This document shows, piece by piece, positions 39,301-51,592 of a stretch of DNA of 64,000 nucleotides. The stretch spans positions 3,152,501-3,216,500 of the forward strand of contig JAKNDB010000079.1 of NCBI GenBank assembly GCA_024305405.1, written 5' to 3'. Source of the stretch: Dirofilaria immitis (lineage: Eukaryota > Nematoda > Chromadorea > Rhabditida > Onchocercidae). Position 1 is the first letter of the stretch. Each line of letters begins with the position of its first letter. The notes below the pieces were generated by a model that was given only the letters and a program-made list of their open reading frames with translations, searched no databases and was not told the DNA's origin. The position numbers and the translations under genes are program-made.

Positions 39301-42300
39301 CAGATTCATGATCAAAAGTACAATTGGATAATTTGCAACACGTGAAATATCAACTTGCGCAACAACTTGAAGAAGCACGTCGACGTTTAGAAGATGCTGA
39401 ACGCGTACGTTTTTATTATCGTATCCTTTTGACAGTATCATTGCATTTTCAAAACGAAGTACTATTTTAAATCGTTTATTTAAAGTATAAAAAAATACTG
39501 TAATGATTACTGTAATAATTATATTATAAAATTAAAAATTTTAATTTTAGAAAAGTAAATTTTTATGATTTAGGAACGTTCTCAACTTCAAGCACAACTT
39601 CATCAAGTACAATTAGAATTGGATTCTGTACGTACCGCATTAGATGAAGAATCAGCAGCTCGAGCAGAAGCTGAACATAAACTTGCTTTAGCAAATACCG
39701 AGATTACCCAATGGAAGAGTAAATTTGATGCTGAAGTTGCTCTTCATCATGAAGAGGTTAAAAGAATAAATTTTAATTTTAAAATAAATTAAATTTATAA
39801 TTTTTAATAAAATTACACTTTTTCTTTTTTTTAAATTTAATTCAATTTTTATTATATATAATTTTGAAAGAACTAAATTAATTAATTTACTTATTATTAC
39901 ATATTCGATATTCAAATATTATTTTTGTATTCTATTATTATTTCATAAAATCTATCATATTTTCCTTGCTTATTTCTTTGATTCTCTAATTTATAAGTTT
40001 AGTATTTTATCGAGAAATATAATAAAAAAATTTTTATTAATTTAAATAAATTTCATAATAATTTTTTTTTGAATTATTAGTTTTTAAATGACAAAATTAT
40101 TTCATTTAAAATTTATTATTTGTTTCTTTTTTTTTCAATTTCAATTAGCTAACATCCATAATTGTTTTATCTATTTTATTAATTTTTAGGTTGAAGATTT
40201 ACGAAAGAAAATGCTCCAAAACAGGCTGAATATGAGGAACAAATTGAAATAATGTTGCAAAAATTTCACAACTTGAAAAAGCTAAATCACGCTTACAAAG
40301 TGAAGTTGAAGTATTAATTGTTGATTTGGAAAAAGCACAAAATACAATAGCAATTCTTGAACGAGCAAAAGAACAACTCGAAAAAACTGTTAATGAATTA
40401 AAGGTATATAATGTTCTTTTTTTTTTTTTTAAAAATTTAATTCTAATATTGGAAATATATTCTAACAAATTTATTACTTAAAAAGGAATTCAAAAATCTT
40501 AAATGAAAATTATTTTATAGAAATATTATTACTATTATTATTATTTATTGTTTCAGTTAAATTGAAATATAATATTCATATGAAATGAAATAATCAATAA
40601 AAGAAAATTTGAATTTAGAAAATTAATTTTTAATTAATTTGTAAATTTTGTAAAAATTTTACCATTTCTATTATTGTATTTTATTATTTGAATTAAATTT
40701 GAAATAACAATTTTAGGTACGTATTGATGAACTTACTGTTGAACTTGAAGCAGCACAACGTGAAGCTCGTGCTGCATTAGCAGAATTACAAAAGATGAAA
40801 AATTTATACGAAAAAGCAATTGAGCAAAAAGAAGCCTTAGCTCGAGAAAATAAAAATTACAAGGTTTTTAAATTTTTAATTTAAATAATAATTTAATACT
40901 GAAAAAATAAAGCAAAATGAAAAAAAAAACAAGAATTAATTGAAATAATTAATTACTCTATTACTAAATGAACAAAAAGAAAAATTAAATTTGAAATAAT
41001 TTTTAATAATATTTCAGATGATTTGCATGAAGCAAAGAAGCGCTTGCTGATGCAAATCGTAAATTGCATGAGCTTGATCTTGAAAATGCACGATTAGCTG
41101 GTGAAATTCGAGAATTGCAAACAGCTCTTAAGGAATCTGAAGCTGCACGACGTGATGCTGAGAATCGTGCACAACGTGCACTTGCTGAATTACAACAACT
41201 TCGTATTGAAATGGAACGTCGTTTGCAAGAGAAAGTATATTTTTATTGAAATAAACTAAACAAATACAATCATATTAGATTAATTGAATTATTTATTCAT
41301 TGATGTATACATGAAGAGATGAATTTTATAATCGAATGATTACAATTAAATTAATTCGACTAATTAAATTAATTAATTAATTAATTAATTCTAGGAGGAA
41401 GAAATGGAAGCACTTCGTAAGAATATGCAATTTGAAATTGATCGACTTACAGCTGCATTAGCCGATGCTGAAGCACGTATGAAGGTAGGAATAATGAAAA
41501 TAATCAAATTTTAAAAAATTCAAATTATGAAGTCTTTAATTATATATGCTTAATTTCTTACATGACATTTAATCATCAATCTTTTTCATACTTTTTTTTC
41601 TTTAATTTCATAATTTTAGGCGGAAATTTCACGTCTAAAGAAGAAGTATCAAGCGGAAATTGCCGAACTTGAAATGACCGTTGATAATTTGAATCGGGCA
41701 AATATTGAAGCGCAAAAGACGATTAAAAACAAAGTGAACAACTTAAAATATTGCAAGCATCACTTGAGGATACTCAACGTCAACTACAGCAAACTCTTGA
41801 TCAGGTAAATAAATCGATTTTTTAATTTTAGGTAAACCCTAATATAAACAATTCGTAATCCAATATAAATAACGATACATGGGAATTAATTTTTAATAAT
41901 TTTTTAGAAAATGCTAAGATATTATCAATATATTATCATTATTAGAATGTTAAAATGTTTTCCTATTAGTTACCATTAATTATTAATTTCTAATTAAATG
42001 ATAAAAATTATTTGAAAAATTGATAGAGTAATAATTGTATACTATATTTTTGTATTTTTCTTATCATAATACTATCAAAATCTTTTTATTATATCTATTT
42101 TTATCAACGATATCAATCATTACATAAAATTAAAATAAAATTATTTAATTTTATTGTTTGTAAATAAACCAAAACGGATCTCTTTGATATTTTGAAATAA
42201 AATTACTTTATGTGATTTAATAGAATCATCTGAAACTTTGATAGAATTATATAGCAAATTGAATCCAAATATATATTTCGTTATTTGAAGCATCAAATAT

Positions 42301-43701
42301 ATAAATGAAATATAACGTAAAACGTGAAAAAAACTTTTAGTATGCATTGGCGCAACGTAAAGTTTCCGCACTTAGCGCTGAATTAGAAGAATGCAAAGTT
42401 GCACTTGATAATGCAATTCGTGCTCGTAAACAAGCTGAAATTGATCTTGAAGAAGCGAATGTAAGTAATTTTTTCTTATGAAATAATTATTCTAAATTAA
42501 TAATACTTGAAGGATTCTCGAAATAATTCAACTTTTTTTTGGCTTTTTTATTATTAATAATTTTTATTTGAAATAAAATTTTTATTAAAAATTACTTATT
42601 AAATTATATTTTTCATTATAAATTTATTGTTTTTTTTTTTTTAAGGCTCGTATTACTGATTTGGTATCAATTAACAATAATTTAACAGCAATTAAAAATA
42701 AATTGGAAACTGAATTATCGACCGCACAAGCTGATTTGGATGAAGCAACGAAAGAATTGCATGCCGCGGATGAGCGGGCTAATCGTGCTTTAGCAGATGC
42801 AGCTCGAGCTGTTGAACAACTTCATGAGGAGCAGGAACATTCCATGAAAATTGATGCTCTCAGGAAATCATTAGAAGAGCAGGTAATTGAAAAAAACAAA
42901 AATTATTTTATTATTAACAAATTTCAAAAAATAAATAAACAAATTTTTTATTGTTTTTAAAATTTTAATTTATTTTTAGACATTGCATATGTAATAAAAT
43001 TACGATAAATTATTGCATTCTTATATTTCATCCATCAAATATTATTTTAGGTGAAGCAATTACAAGTACAAATTCAAGAAGCTGAAGCTGCAGCATTATT
43101 GGGTGGTAAACGTGTAATTGCTAAACTTGAAACACGTATACGTGATTTGGAAACTGCTTTGGATGAAGAAACACGTCGACATAAGGAAACGCAAGGTGCG
43201 CTTAGAAAGAAAGATCGACGCATCAAAGAAGTTCAAATGCAAGTTGATGAAGAGCATAAGATGTTTGTGATGGCGCAAGATACTGCTGATAGGCTTCTTG
43301 AAAAACTTAACATTCAAAAGAGGCAACTTGGAGAAGCTGTAAGTTTTTCCAAAAAAAAATTAAAACTTTTTTTTCTTTCAACCTTATATTTCTAAAATAT
43401 TTTGTCAAAGAGAAGAAGCGAAAAAAAAAGAAATACAAAGAATTGGAAATATTTTTTATTTTAATAATAAATTAAATTTAAAAATTATTTGATTATTAAT
43501 TGTTTTAATTTTTAGGAATCTTTAACGATGGCTAATCTTCAACGAGTACGTCGATATCAACGTGAATTGGAAGATGCTGAAGGTCGTGCTGATCAAGCTG
43601 AAAGCTCATTACATCTTATTCGTGCTAAACATCGTTCGTCAGTTGTTACCGGCAAAAATGCTTCAGCATCTAAAATTTACGTTCTCGAAGATGAGCAATA
43701 A
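30409..43701 (+). CDS. unc-15: Paramyosin (17 exons)
   Basis: Exons: 30409-30537, 33410-33466, 33692-33778, 34292-34457, 36224-36302, 37979-38122, 39304-39404, 39574-39756, 40190-40403, 40717-40863, 41018-41234, 41395-41484, 41620-41804, 42341-42460, 42646-42882, 43051-43338 and 43516-43701. All junctions are GT/AG and phases join. The product is 878 residues, the usual paramyosin length, and forms the core of invertebrate muscle thick filaments, packing under myosin. A short non-helical head carries two LY(R/K)SPS motifs, the kind of Ser-rich element phosphorylated in paramyosins. It is followed by an unbroken heptad coiled-coil rod rich in Glu, Lys, Arg, Ala and Leu, and a short non-helical tail ending YVLEDEQ. 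Seven A-runs in exons 4, 7, 9 (twice), 10, 11 and 13 are one base short, breaking the frame of otherwise fully conserved exons (see findings). Intron 1 (2.9 kb) holds a satellite array. Identity is very secure; the frame breaks are probably sequence errors. Confidence 0.97.
30560..31240. repeat. 90/95-bp satellite with higher-order structure in paramyosin intron 1
   Basis: The anchor tcgtcaagagcattcaatag occurs at 30591, 30681, 30771, 30866, 30961, 31051 and 31141, giving units of 90, 90, 95, 95, 90 and 90 bp. Three unit types are separable by the segment after the anchor: A (tagacgatttggaaatg), B (tagccgatttggaattg) and C (tagcgatttggaaatg, then ttaaaggcaaac). Order is A-B-C-C-A-B-C. The array begins about 20 bp after the exon 1 donor. 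Confidence 0.95.
31561..31593 (+). repeat. Detached copy of the satellite's right edge
   Basis: The last 33 bp of the array region (about 31217-31249, containing aattacctggcttactgtat) recur here, 344 bp downstream, after unrelated DNA. Confidence 0.85.
34520..34665. repeat. 41-bp tandem repeat, about 3.5 copies
   Basis: Unit containing tttattatcatttttatc and ttgaatattttaataaat. Copies start near 34521, 34562, 34603 and 34643 in paramyosin intron 4. Confidence 0.92.
35357..35550. repeat. (GA)n and (CT)n tracts in paramyosin intron 4
   Basis: A GA-rich run at about 35357-35408 and a CT-rich run at about 35498-35550 face each other across 90 bp. Their complementarity would allow a long imperfect purine/pyrimidine hairpin. 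Confidence 0.8.
38388..38490. repeat. (AAT)n trinucleotide run
   Basis: AAT repeats with occasional GAT and AAC variants in the intron between paramyosin exons 6 and 7. Confidence 0.9.
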
Positions 43702-43868
43702 ATAGCAAATGAATCGATATCGATTGATAATGATACCATCTGTTAACAGAAATCATCAAAGTATCAACATAAATCAACAATTCGCTACTCATTCTATTCC
43801 TCTTCCTCCTTCTTCTATCATTACGATTACTATTACAATTACTATTACTAATGTTTTTACAAATTTTA

Positions 43869-43874
43869 AATAAA
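43869..43874 (+). terminator. Poly(A) signal AATAAA of paramyosin
   Basis: Canonical AATAAA 168 bases after the paramyosin stop codon, in a suitable position for a short nematode 3' UTR. The cleavage site itself cannot be seen. Confidence 0.6.
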
Positions 43875-44819
43875 GAAGAAAGCAATGAAATGAATTATTG
43901 ATTGATACATATTGGTTTTTTTAGCAAAAAAATTAATTAATCAATTAATTAATAAATTAGTAAAGAAAAAATTGGAATTGAATTTTTAATTTTAATAAAA
44001 AAATTCGATTTTTTCATTTTTTAAAATAAATTTTCGGTTTTTTTTCGATAGATAAATCTCTAAAATTATATATTAGGCGAAAAAAAAAGAATTTTATTCA
44101 TTTCTTATATAATTTCTATTCATTTCTTATATAATTTCATTTCTTTTTTAATTTCCTTTTTTGGCAAAAATAAATTTAATTATTCCTTTTTTCTTCTCTT
44201 TTGCCTTCGCTTCCCATAATTATATCTTATCGTTTTATGTGAAAGCATAAAATTAAAATTTAAGTTTTTCATTTCCATTATATATTTAATTTATAAAATT
44301 TCGTTTATTATTAATTAGCATATTCTCTGCCAATAGCTTTCTTTTTCTTTCTTTTCTTTTCCTCATTTCTTTTTTTTACCCTTTTCTTTTTTTTGTACGT
44401 CAATATTTTGTCAATCGAAAATTTCAATATAATTAATCAATCGATCAATCAATCAATCGATAATTATTATTTTTCATTGTATAAATGAAAAATGAATGAA
44501 AGATCAAATAATATATTTACTACATTTGGTAGTATTTTTTTTCTTATTTGACGACAAATATAATTATTCATTTGCGATATGACAAATTTCTCTCACACGT
44601 CAATTCAACGTTTCGATCCTTTTTTTCTCTTTATGCTTACTAATGCGTAATATATTCACGTACGTATTAAGTAATAATTTCGGATCCGTTGTTTTTAACG
44701 TGAAAAAAAAGTTCTTTTTCTTTTCTGTTTTCTTTTTCTTTCTTTCATACATTTTTTTCTTGCATGATTTAGTTAACAATTTTCTTTTTCATATCCATTA
44801 GAATTCTTACGTATTTATG

Positions 44820-44945
44820 CTTACATACACATACATATATACATACATACATATACATACATACATATACATACATACACATACATACACACACATGCAC
44901 ACACACACACACACACATACACACACATATATACATATATATTTT
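44820..44945. repeat. TACA/CA microsatellite
   Basis: Runs of tacatacata pass into cacacacaca and then tatacatata. Confidence 0.93.
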
Positions 44946-46863
44946 TGATTTAATAATTTAATTGAATGTTTTTAAAATTTGAATCATTTGAAAGAGTTCC
45001 TCCCAAAAAAACAAAAATCAATATTGCCATACTTTATCATTGCAACAATTATTCTCTTGAAAGTATCCCTTTTTTTTTTTCATTTAGCTAAATTTCCTGT
45101 TGCTCAATCTGCTAAATAGTCTTTAAATATATAATATGTGTTAGCTATTTAACTGCCATTATAGAGTCATAATTTTGTAAAGGGTAAAATTAAACTTGAC
45201 GCTATAAATTTTAATCATACAATAAATTTTCTAACATTTATCATCAATTTCAAAAAAGGAAATAGAAGAAAGAGAGAGAGAGAGAGAGAAAGAGAATGCT
45301 ATTTGAGATAATTCGAAATATTACTAATGTTTATTAATAATGATTTAATTTCATATTTTATCTTAAATTTACATTAATAATTATTCCATTTCCAATTATA
45401 ATCAATTATTATTATTATTTTATCGCTACATTTATGTAAAAAAATTTTTTATTTTTATTTTTTAAAGTATATTATATTTTATATTGATATTATAAAAATT
45501 TTAATTATAAATTTTGCTTTTTCTATTTTTAAATTCTTTTTAGCTCTCTCGCTTTTTCTATCAAATATACTTTATAATTTAGTCATATTGATAAGATATT
45601 AGCTGTGAAAAAGGGAAGGAAAACTTTTGTTTATTTCATTTGTTTATTTATGTTACTATTAGGCAAAGCGATTAAAATTGATAAATATTTAGGAATCATT
45701 TAGCAATATCTATAAATAGCAATATATTATATCAAAAGAAAAATTGCTTATCATATAAATAGATCAATTTTAAATCATTGAATTAAACAGAATCTAATGA
45801 ATGTTTTACTATCTGATCTAATCCATTCATTCGATCATATCTGATCTAATCAAAATAATCATACAAATGAAATATCGACAATTTCGCAACATATTATCAA
45901 TAAATTACTCAGCAATATCATAAATAGAAATCGAAATTCTATTATATATTAATGAGAAAAAGTTTATACAATTTTAACTAACTAAAAACGAAAAAAAAGA
46001 TTTAATTATAAACGAAAAAAACGAGAACAAGGAATAATTGGTCAATTAAAGAAATTTGAATGTATCAAAATGATAATGATCTTATCACAATAGCTTTAAC
46101 ACATTGATTATTATTGATAAGCAATGTTAAGAAAATATGAATACATATGCATATTTCAATCAATTTATCCGAACAAAATTGAATCAAATTCAAAAATTAT
46201 CTCTTCGCTAAAATTGAAGAAAGACAAAATTGGAAATTAAAAGAAAAAATTCTCAAAAGTAACAAAAAAAAAGGTTGAAATTTTTTTGATAGTAAAAGAA
46301 GAAAAGTTGGAAATTTCTCGAAGTGATAGAAAAAAACGAAAAACTTTTCCAAAAAAAAGGAATGTAATTGAAACTTTGCTCAAAAAGAAATATACGAAAA
46401 ACACAACTAAAAAGTGAGAAAATTGAAATTTCAAAAAATTTTTTAACTTTTACTTTTTATGGTTTATTAATGAAAGGTTGGAATTTTTCCAAAACAAAAA
46501 AGGCAAATTTTTAGAATAATTTTTTTCTAAAACAATCAAAAATTTTGTTAAAATTTAGATTTAATACGCAATAGTTTTAAAAATATCAAATCTTATGAGA
46601 AATCAATTTTGTAAGAAATGAAAAAATTTAAAAGAAAAACTAAAATATTAAAAAATTCTTCTGAACTTTCTCGAATTTTTCGAGAATGCAATCAATTTCC
46701 TTTAACAAAAAAAAACGCGAATCATTCGATTTGTTGATTTTTGAATTAGTAATTTAATATTTAATAATAAATTAATTTTTAATACTTTTCTATAGCATCA
46801 AATGCTTATGAAAAATGCATGACAAAATGATATGAATTTTTTTAATTTTTAAAATTTTAAAAA

Positions 46864-49800
46864 TTAAAATAATCCAATCGATAATGAATTAATATGTAAT
46901 AAATTAATTAATGGTATTAATAAAGTTGTAAGAAGGAATGGATAAATTGGTTTAAATGATGCGACAATCGTTGAATTACTACTATTTATGGTTGCAATAT
47001 TTGTATTACATCCATCACTTTTGCAGGAACAAACCTGAAATTTTATCCAATACTATAATCAAAATTTGTATATTTTTAATTAAAAATTAATCGATTAATC
47101 GAATAAATTAAATTAATTACAAATTTTTTGGAATAAAAAAAATCACAAAATAAAGAAAAAAATCATCGAAAAAAATGAAGAAAAGTATTAAAATTTATTG
47201 GGAAAAACATTAAAATTATTTTAATTTTAGCTTATTAAAAATTAGTCTCAATTGAATAAATAAATGATAAATGATTATGATAATGATATAGCTAAGCAAA
47301 TGATAAATGATAATGATAATGGATATAGCTAGCAATATTTAACTTGTAGCTATGTTATCAATTAATATCGATGATTTGTTTATAATCAAATTCAATGAAA
47401 GTTCAATTAAATTAATAATTGAATTAAATATTAATGCGCTAAAAAGTATTAGCAAATATTTGCCATATGATTTATAATTAATTTTTCAATAAATTAATTC
47501 ATTATTTAAAAACTTCCATTATGCTAAATTTTGGAATATAAAAAAATTTTTACTAAAATATTTAAATAATTAATTTAATTGAATTATTAAATCATATAAC
47601 TAGAAAGAGAAAGGGAGTAATCATAAGTTAAGAAATGATAATGATTAATAAGAATTAGCCGAATTTCCGCATCAGTAAATCAAGATAATACAAATATCAA
47701 ATTTAGATAAATATATTTATTTGTTTTTCATGTTAATCATCAAATGGTTGAAAACATATAAAAATTATAGAATAATGAAGAATTTGATATCAAAATTTAT
47801 TGTTCGATTTATGAAATCAAGTACTAAAACCATATATCATAGTTGCTGATAACGATGATATGTATATCATCGTTATCAGATTTAGTCATTATTGATAATA
47901 TATTTATTACAGATAAAAAATTAACACGATACGATTAATATAATTTATTGTAAATTTTTGATAATTCGAATAAAATTTTACAAATAGTTTTTATGATCGT
48001 CTCCAAAAAAATCAATATGTCGATCTTAGATTTGATCAATTAGTCAAAAACAAGGAAAAATAATCAATAAATGAAGTTTTTTAACTTTACAAAGTTTCTA
48101 TTCCTTAAGAAATTTTATTATTGATAAGAATTGGAGCATAAATTATCGATCATCTAAAACTAAAATTATGTATTTTATTCATTGATATAAATATATGAAA
48201 AAATTAAAATTTTAAAACAAAATAAACCTTGCTTAATTTTGTTTTTATCTCTTCATTCTTGCAATAAATTAAAATTAAATTTTTATTAAGAAATAAAATT
48301 TTCCTTTATTAAATAAATAAATTAATATATTTTTAATAATCAGAAATAAATGATAACCTTATCAAACATATTTTAAATTTAATGAATCCAAAATCTTTTG
48401 CATAAATTGCATTTGCATGTATAAATCATCAAATTTAAATGATAAATTAAATTTTACGATCAAGAAATTGAGCTTTTTTTTTTATTTAAAATTCTGAAAA
48501 GATAAAATTTTAAAAAATTTTTATGAGAAAATAAATTCAATTATCTCTAAATTACCTTCTTCAATTAAATTTGAAAATATTTTGATTTTAAAATGATCAA
48601 TCCATTTTAATCGAAATTTAATTCTTCCATTTTAATGAATAGATTTCAAATTTATCAAATATTAATAAGAAATATAAATTGTCAGAATATTTTTATTTTA
48701 ATTAAAAATTAGAAAATAACGATAAATCTTATCACTAATATTTTATCTTATCAATTCTTTTTCTTTTACAACTGGACTAAATTTTAATTAGCAAGTAGTA
48801 TTAATGACACTAACTTGTACATGTTCATCAGTTTGAATTGATGGCCAAATTTGTGATAACGGAAGTTTAAGACATATTGCTTCGGAATGAAGAAAATCGA
48901 CTTCAGGTGGATGATTTCGGACTGAACTGAAAATTTTCTCGGCACAACCACGAATATATGCATAAGGTGTATTTAATGACTGCACACCTGGAAAATCTAA
49001 TTTCAGTTTTCCCATAGTTTTTCGTTTCTTTATTTCTTTTCAAATTTATAGATTTCTCGAAAACTTTTGAATTTAAAGAAATTGAATTTTTGCTAAATTT
49101 AATTTATTGAAAAAGTTTCTTGCATTCTAACTTTGAGTAGCAAGGAAATTAAATATTATCTGTGAAATCAGTCGATCTAATTTTCTTTTTCTTTGCTTCT
49201 ACATCAATCCAATAATGATAATCAATTTTATCAATCAATTTTATTAAATATGCATTTAAGTAAATTTGAAAATTTAAAAATTTAGTTTTATATTTCTTTT
49301 GATTAAAAGGAATGGATTATTTGATAAAAATGAGTAATTATTTGAATAGAAATTAAAATTATTTGATCAATAAATTAGCAATTTTATTTGCTTAATTTTT
49401 AATTAATTCAGAAATTTTCATTTATTCTTTTTCTTAATTTCTTTCAAAATAATTTTCTATGGAAAAATTCTTTTATTTTATTTTTTTTTGTTAAATTGCA
49501 AAAAAAATTTCAAAATAATTCCAAAGAAAACGATGTTACAGTAATCATGAAAATATTATAGTGCGTTTGATATTTTTACAATACATCCTATTTATCAAAA
49601 TATCGTATGGTAATAGTTCAGTTACCGTATCTTCCTAGCTATATTACTGTAACACTTATCAGTGAAATACTGTGATTGTATAATGAAAACATATGTTGAT
49701 TAATCGCGTATTTGATTAATCGTACAATTGTTTATTGAAATATCGTATGAGAATAGTTTATTTATTTACTTATTTACCTAACTTATCTTCTTAGCTATAT

Positions 49801-50249
49801 ATTATATTGTAATACTTACCACCGAAATATTGTGGTTCTATAATAGAAACGCATGTTGAAGCGCATTTGGTTAGCGGCGCAAATGTATGTAATTGTTCTA
49901 AGCTATCACAAAATTCACCAAATAATGGAATATTTGTTGAATGTCGAAAAGCGGAAAAACGTTCAAATAATGGTTCATAATCAGTCGAAGCACATGTATA
50001 ACAACTGAAAAAAATATTGAAAAATAAAAGAAAGAAATTTTATTTGATAAATTAATTTGTAATGAATGGATGAAATTTTTAAAATAAAAAAAATTTATTA
50101 TCATTAAATAAAGATGAAATGCGCTTATCATATGTTATCAAATTTTTCATTTTTTTCTTTTTCAAAAATTAAATTACTTACTTAATTATATAACCTATTG
50201 TTCGCACCGAAAATAATGATATCAGGATGATAATTTGACGTAGTTGCAT
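46864..50249 (-). CDS. Secreted Ly6/uPAR-like, probably GPI-anchored protein (four exons)
   Basis: Minus-strand exons: 50249-50182, 50004-49820, 48987-48815 and 47034-46864 (stop TAA at 46866-46864). All have GT/AG sites with matching phases, giving 198 residues. Residues 1-19 form a hydrophobic signal peptide. The mature chain starts close to a C-Y-T-C motif at residues 24-27. About ten cysteines follow, ending in CSCKSDGCNT, which resembles the C-terminal C-C-x-D-x-C-N box of the three-finger Ly6/uPAR fold. After a Ser/Asn-rich stretch (a plausible omega site) the C-terminus is a hydrophobic tail with no charged end, typical of GPI-anchor addition. At roughly 140 residues the cysteine-rich part is longer than a classic Ly6 domain (70-90), more like the nematode ODR-2/HOT type. 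Ligand and role are unknown. Exon 2 lies at the edge of a decayed tandem duplication (see findings). No homopolymer defect is needed in this gene. Confidence 0.85.
47846..47879. repeat. 34-bp near-perfect palindrome
   Basis: The 15-base arm ctgataacgatgata (47846-47860) is repeated exactly as its complement at 47865-47879. The tgta spacer allows one more pair. It lies in intron 3 of the Ly6-like gene and would extrude as a cruciform or fold as an RNA hairpin. Confidence 0.93.
49561..49722. repeat. Decayed duplicate of the exon 2 3' end and flanking intron
   Basis: The stretch 49598-49722 aligns along its length with 49737-49880. Shared blocks include atatcgtatg, aatagtt, ttagctatat/ctagctatat, gtaa(c/t)actta and gaaata(c/t)tgtg. 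The right-hand copy contains the last about 60 coding bases and the splice donor of exon 2. In the left copy the donor is changed (GTAAGT to ATAAGT) and the cysteine codons are lost. A partial third copy is visible from about 49561. Confidence 0.85.
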
Positions 50250-51199
50250 GATAATTAATGATCAGCAATGCGATCATTTCAAGTAGAATGAATAAATTAG
50301 TATGGTGTTTTATAAGACCAAATAGTTACAGACTTAAAATATCAATTTTCATTAATGCTTGCATGAATAAACAGTAAACAAATCAATGTTATATTGTATA
50401 GCCTAAAAATTATTTTAATTCTTATCAATTCTTATCAAATAATTTTAAAAAAGAAACTAACGAAAAAAAAAGGTTTAAATTTCTCCCTATTATGTATCAC
50501 ATTCGTTGGTTTCATTTAATATTAATAAGAGTGATAATTATAATTACTGTTATTGTATTTTCAACCTATTATCTTAATTAATCATTAACTTTCCGAACAT
50601 ATTATATTTGAAATTACAGATCATCAATCATATAAATATATTTCCCTATGAGATTTCCGGGAATTGGGTAAACGATATCAAATGTCAAATCATTTACATT
50701 TAATTTATTTTTCTGGCTATACTATTTCACATTTTTAGGGCCTTATCTGATAAACATTAGCCAAATAGCCAAGAAATCTTGGCTCACTTGAAATAATTCT
50801 GACAGCATGACTATTTCAATTACTGTCATCTATTATGATTAGATTTTTATGTCTGCTTTTATGTGTTTTTCGTTTTTCTTTTTTAATTTAAAAAGTTCTT
50901 TTATCACTATTTATTCATTCATTAAATCACTGAATAAATTAAATTTGCAAAAAATTTGCATAACTATTATTTTCGAAAAATTCGTATAATTTTATTATTC
51001 GCAAGGTATAAGCAAGAATAACAATAAGGATGAAAAAAAAAAGTTGATAAAATGATAACGATATTAAATACGATACCGAATCCACAAAGTGATACATAGT
51101 TTAAATGTTATACCTTCTGATTCCTTCGCTTCCTTCTTTGCTAAAATGAATAAATAATTGAAATGAAATTGAACGAAAGAATATTTTTACAGAATTCAT

Positions 51200-51412
51200 T
51201 ATTAAGTAATTATCATTATTATTATTATTATTATCATTATTATTACTTAATAGCAGTAATAACAATAATAATTAATAGCACTAATAGTAATAATAGTAAT
51301 ATTAAAAACTAATAATAATAGTAATAACAATAACAATAGTGATAATAATATTAATAATAACAAACTAATAAAATAATAATAACAATAAATTATAATAATA
51401 ATGAAGATAACA
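51200..51412. repeat. ATT/AAT trinucleotide-rich region
   Basis: Mixed ATT, AAT and variant trinucleotides on both strands, forming a loose inverted repeat around 51240. Confidence 0.85.
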
Positions 51413-51592
51413 ATGGTTATCATTTACGTTAAATTTTTGCTGAAATAATCTGTTATTATTAAGGAATTAGAATCGATTTTTCGACGTGTAATACGTTGCG
51501 TGAAAATGCTAAATCTGACATTCATTAGGTAAACTATAGTATACATTTTAATTAATAATTTATAAACTTTCGATATCGCTATATGTTGTTTA

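Larger units (their letters stand above)
43702..46863. other. Convergent intergenic region, paramyosin / Ly6-like gene
   Basis: Both neighbours end here. Apart from the paramyosin 3' UTR and simple repeats I see only AT-rich DNA; the single ORF (46237-46434, minus) has a Phe/Ser composition expected from A/T runs and no recognisable homology. Confidence 0.6.

Noticed and set aside
34292..41804. Paramyosin as a decaying pseudogene because of frame breaks
   Set aside because: All defects are single-base deficits in homopolymers. All splice sites, phases and conserved residues are intact, and other genes show the same defect, so sequence error is far more likely.
49598..49722. Alternative exon of the Ly6-like gene
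   Set aside because: The donor GT is lost and the cysteine codons are not preserved, so it is a relic.
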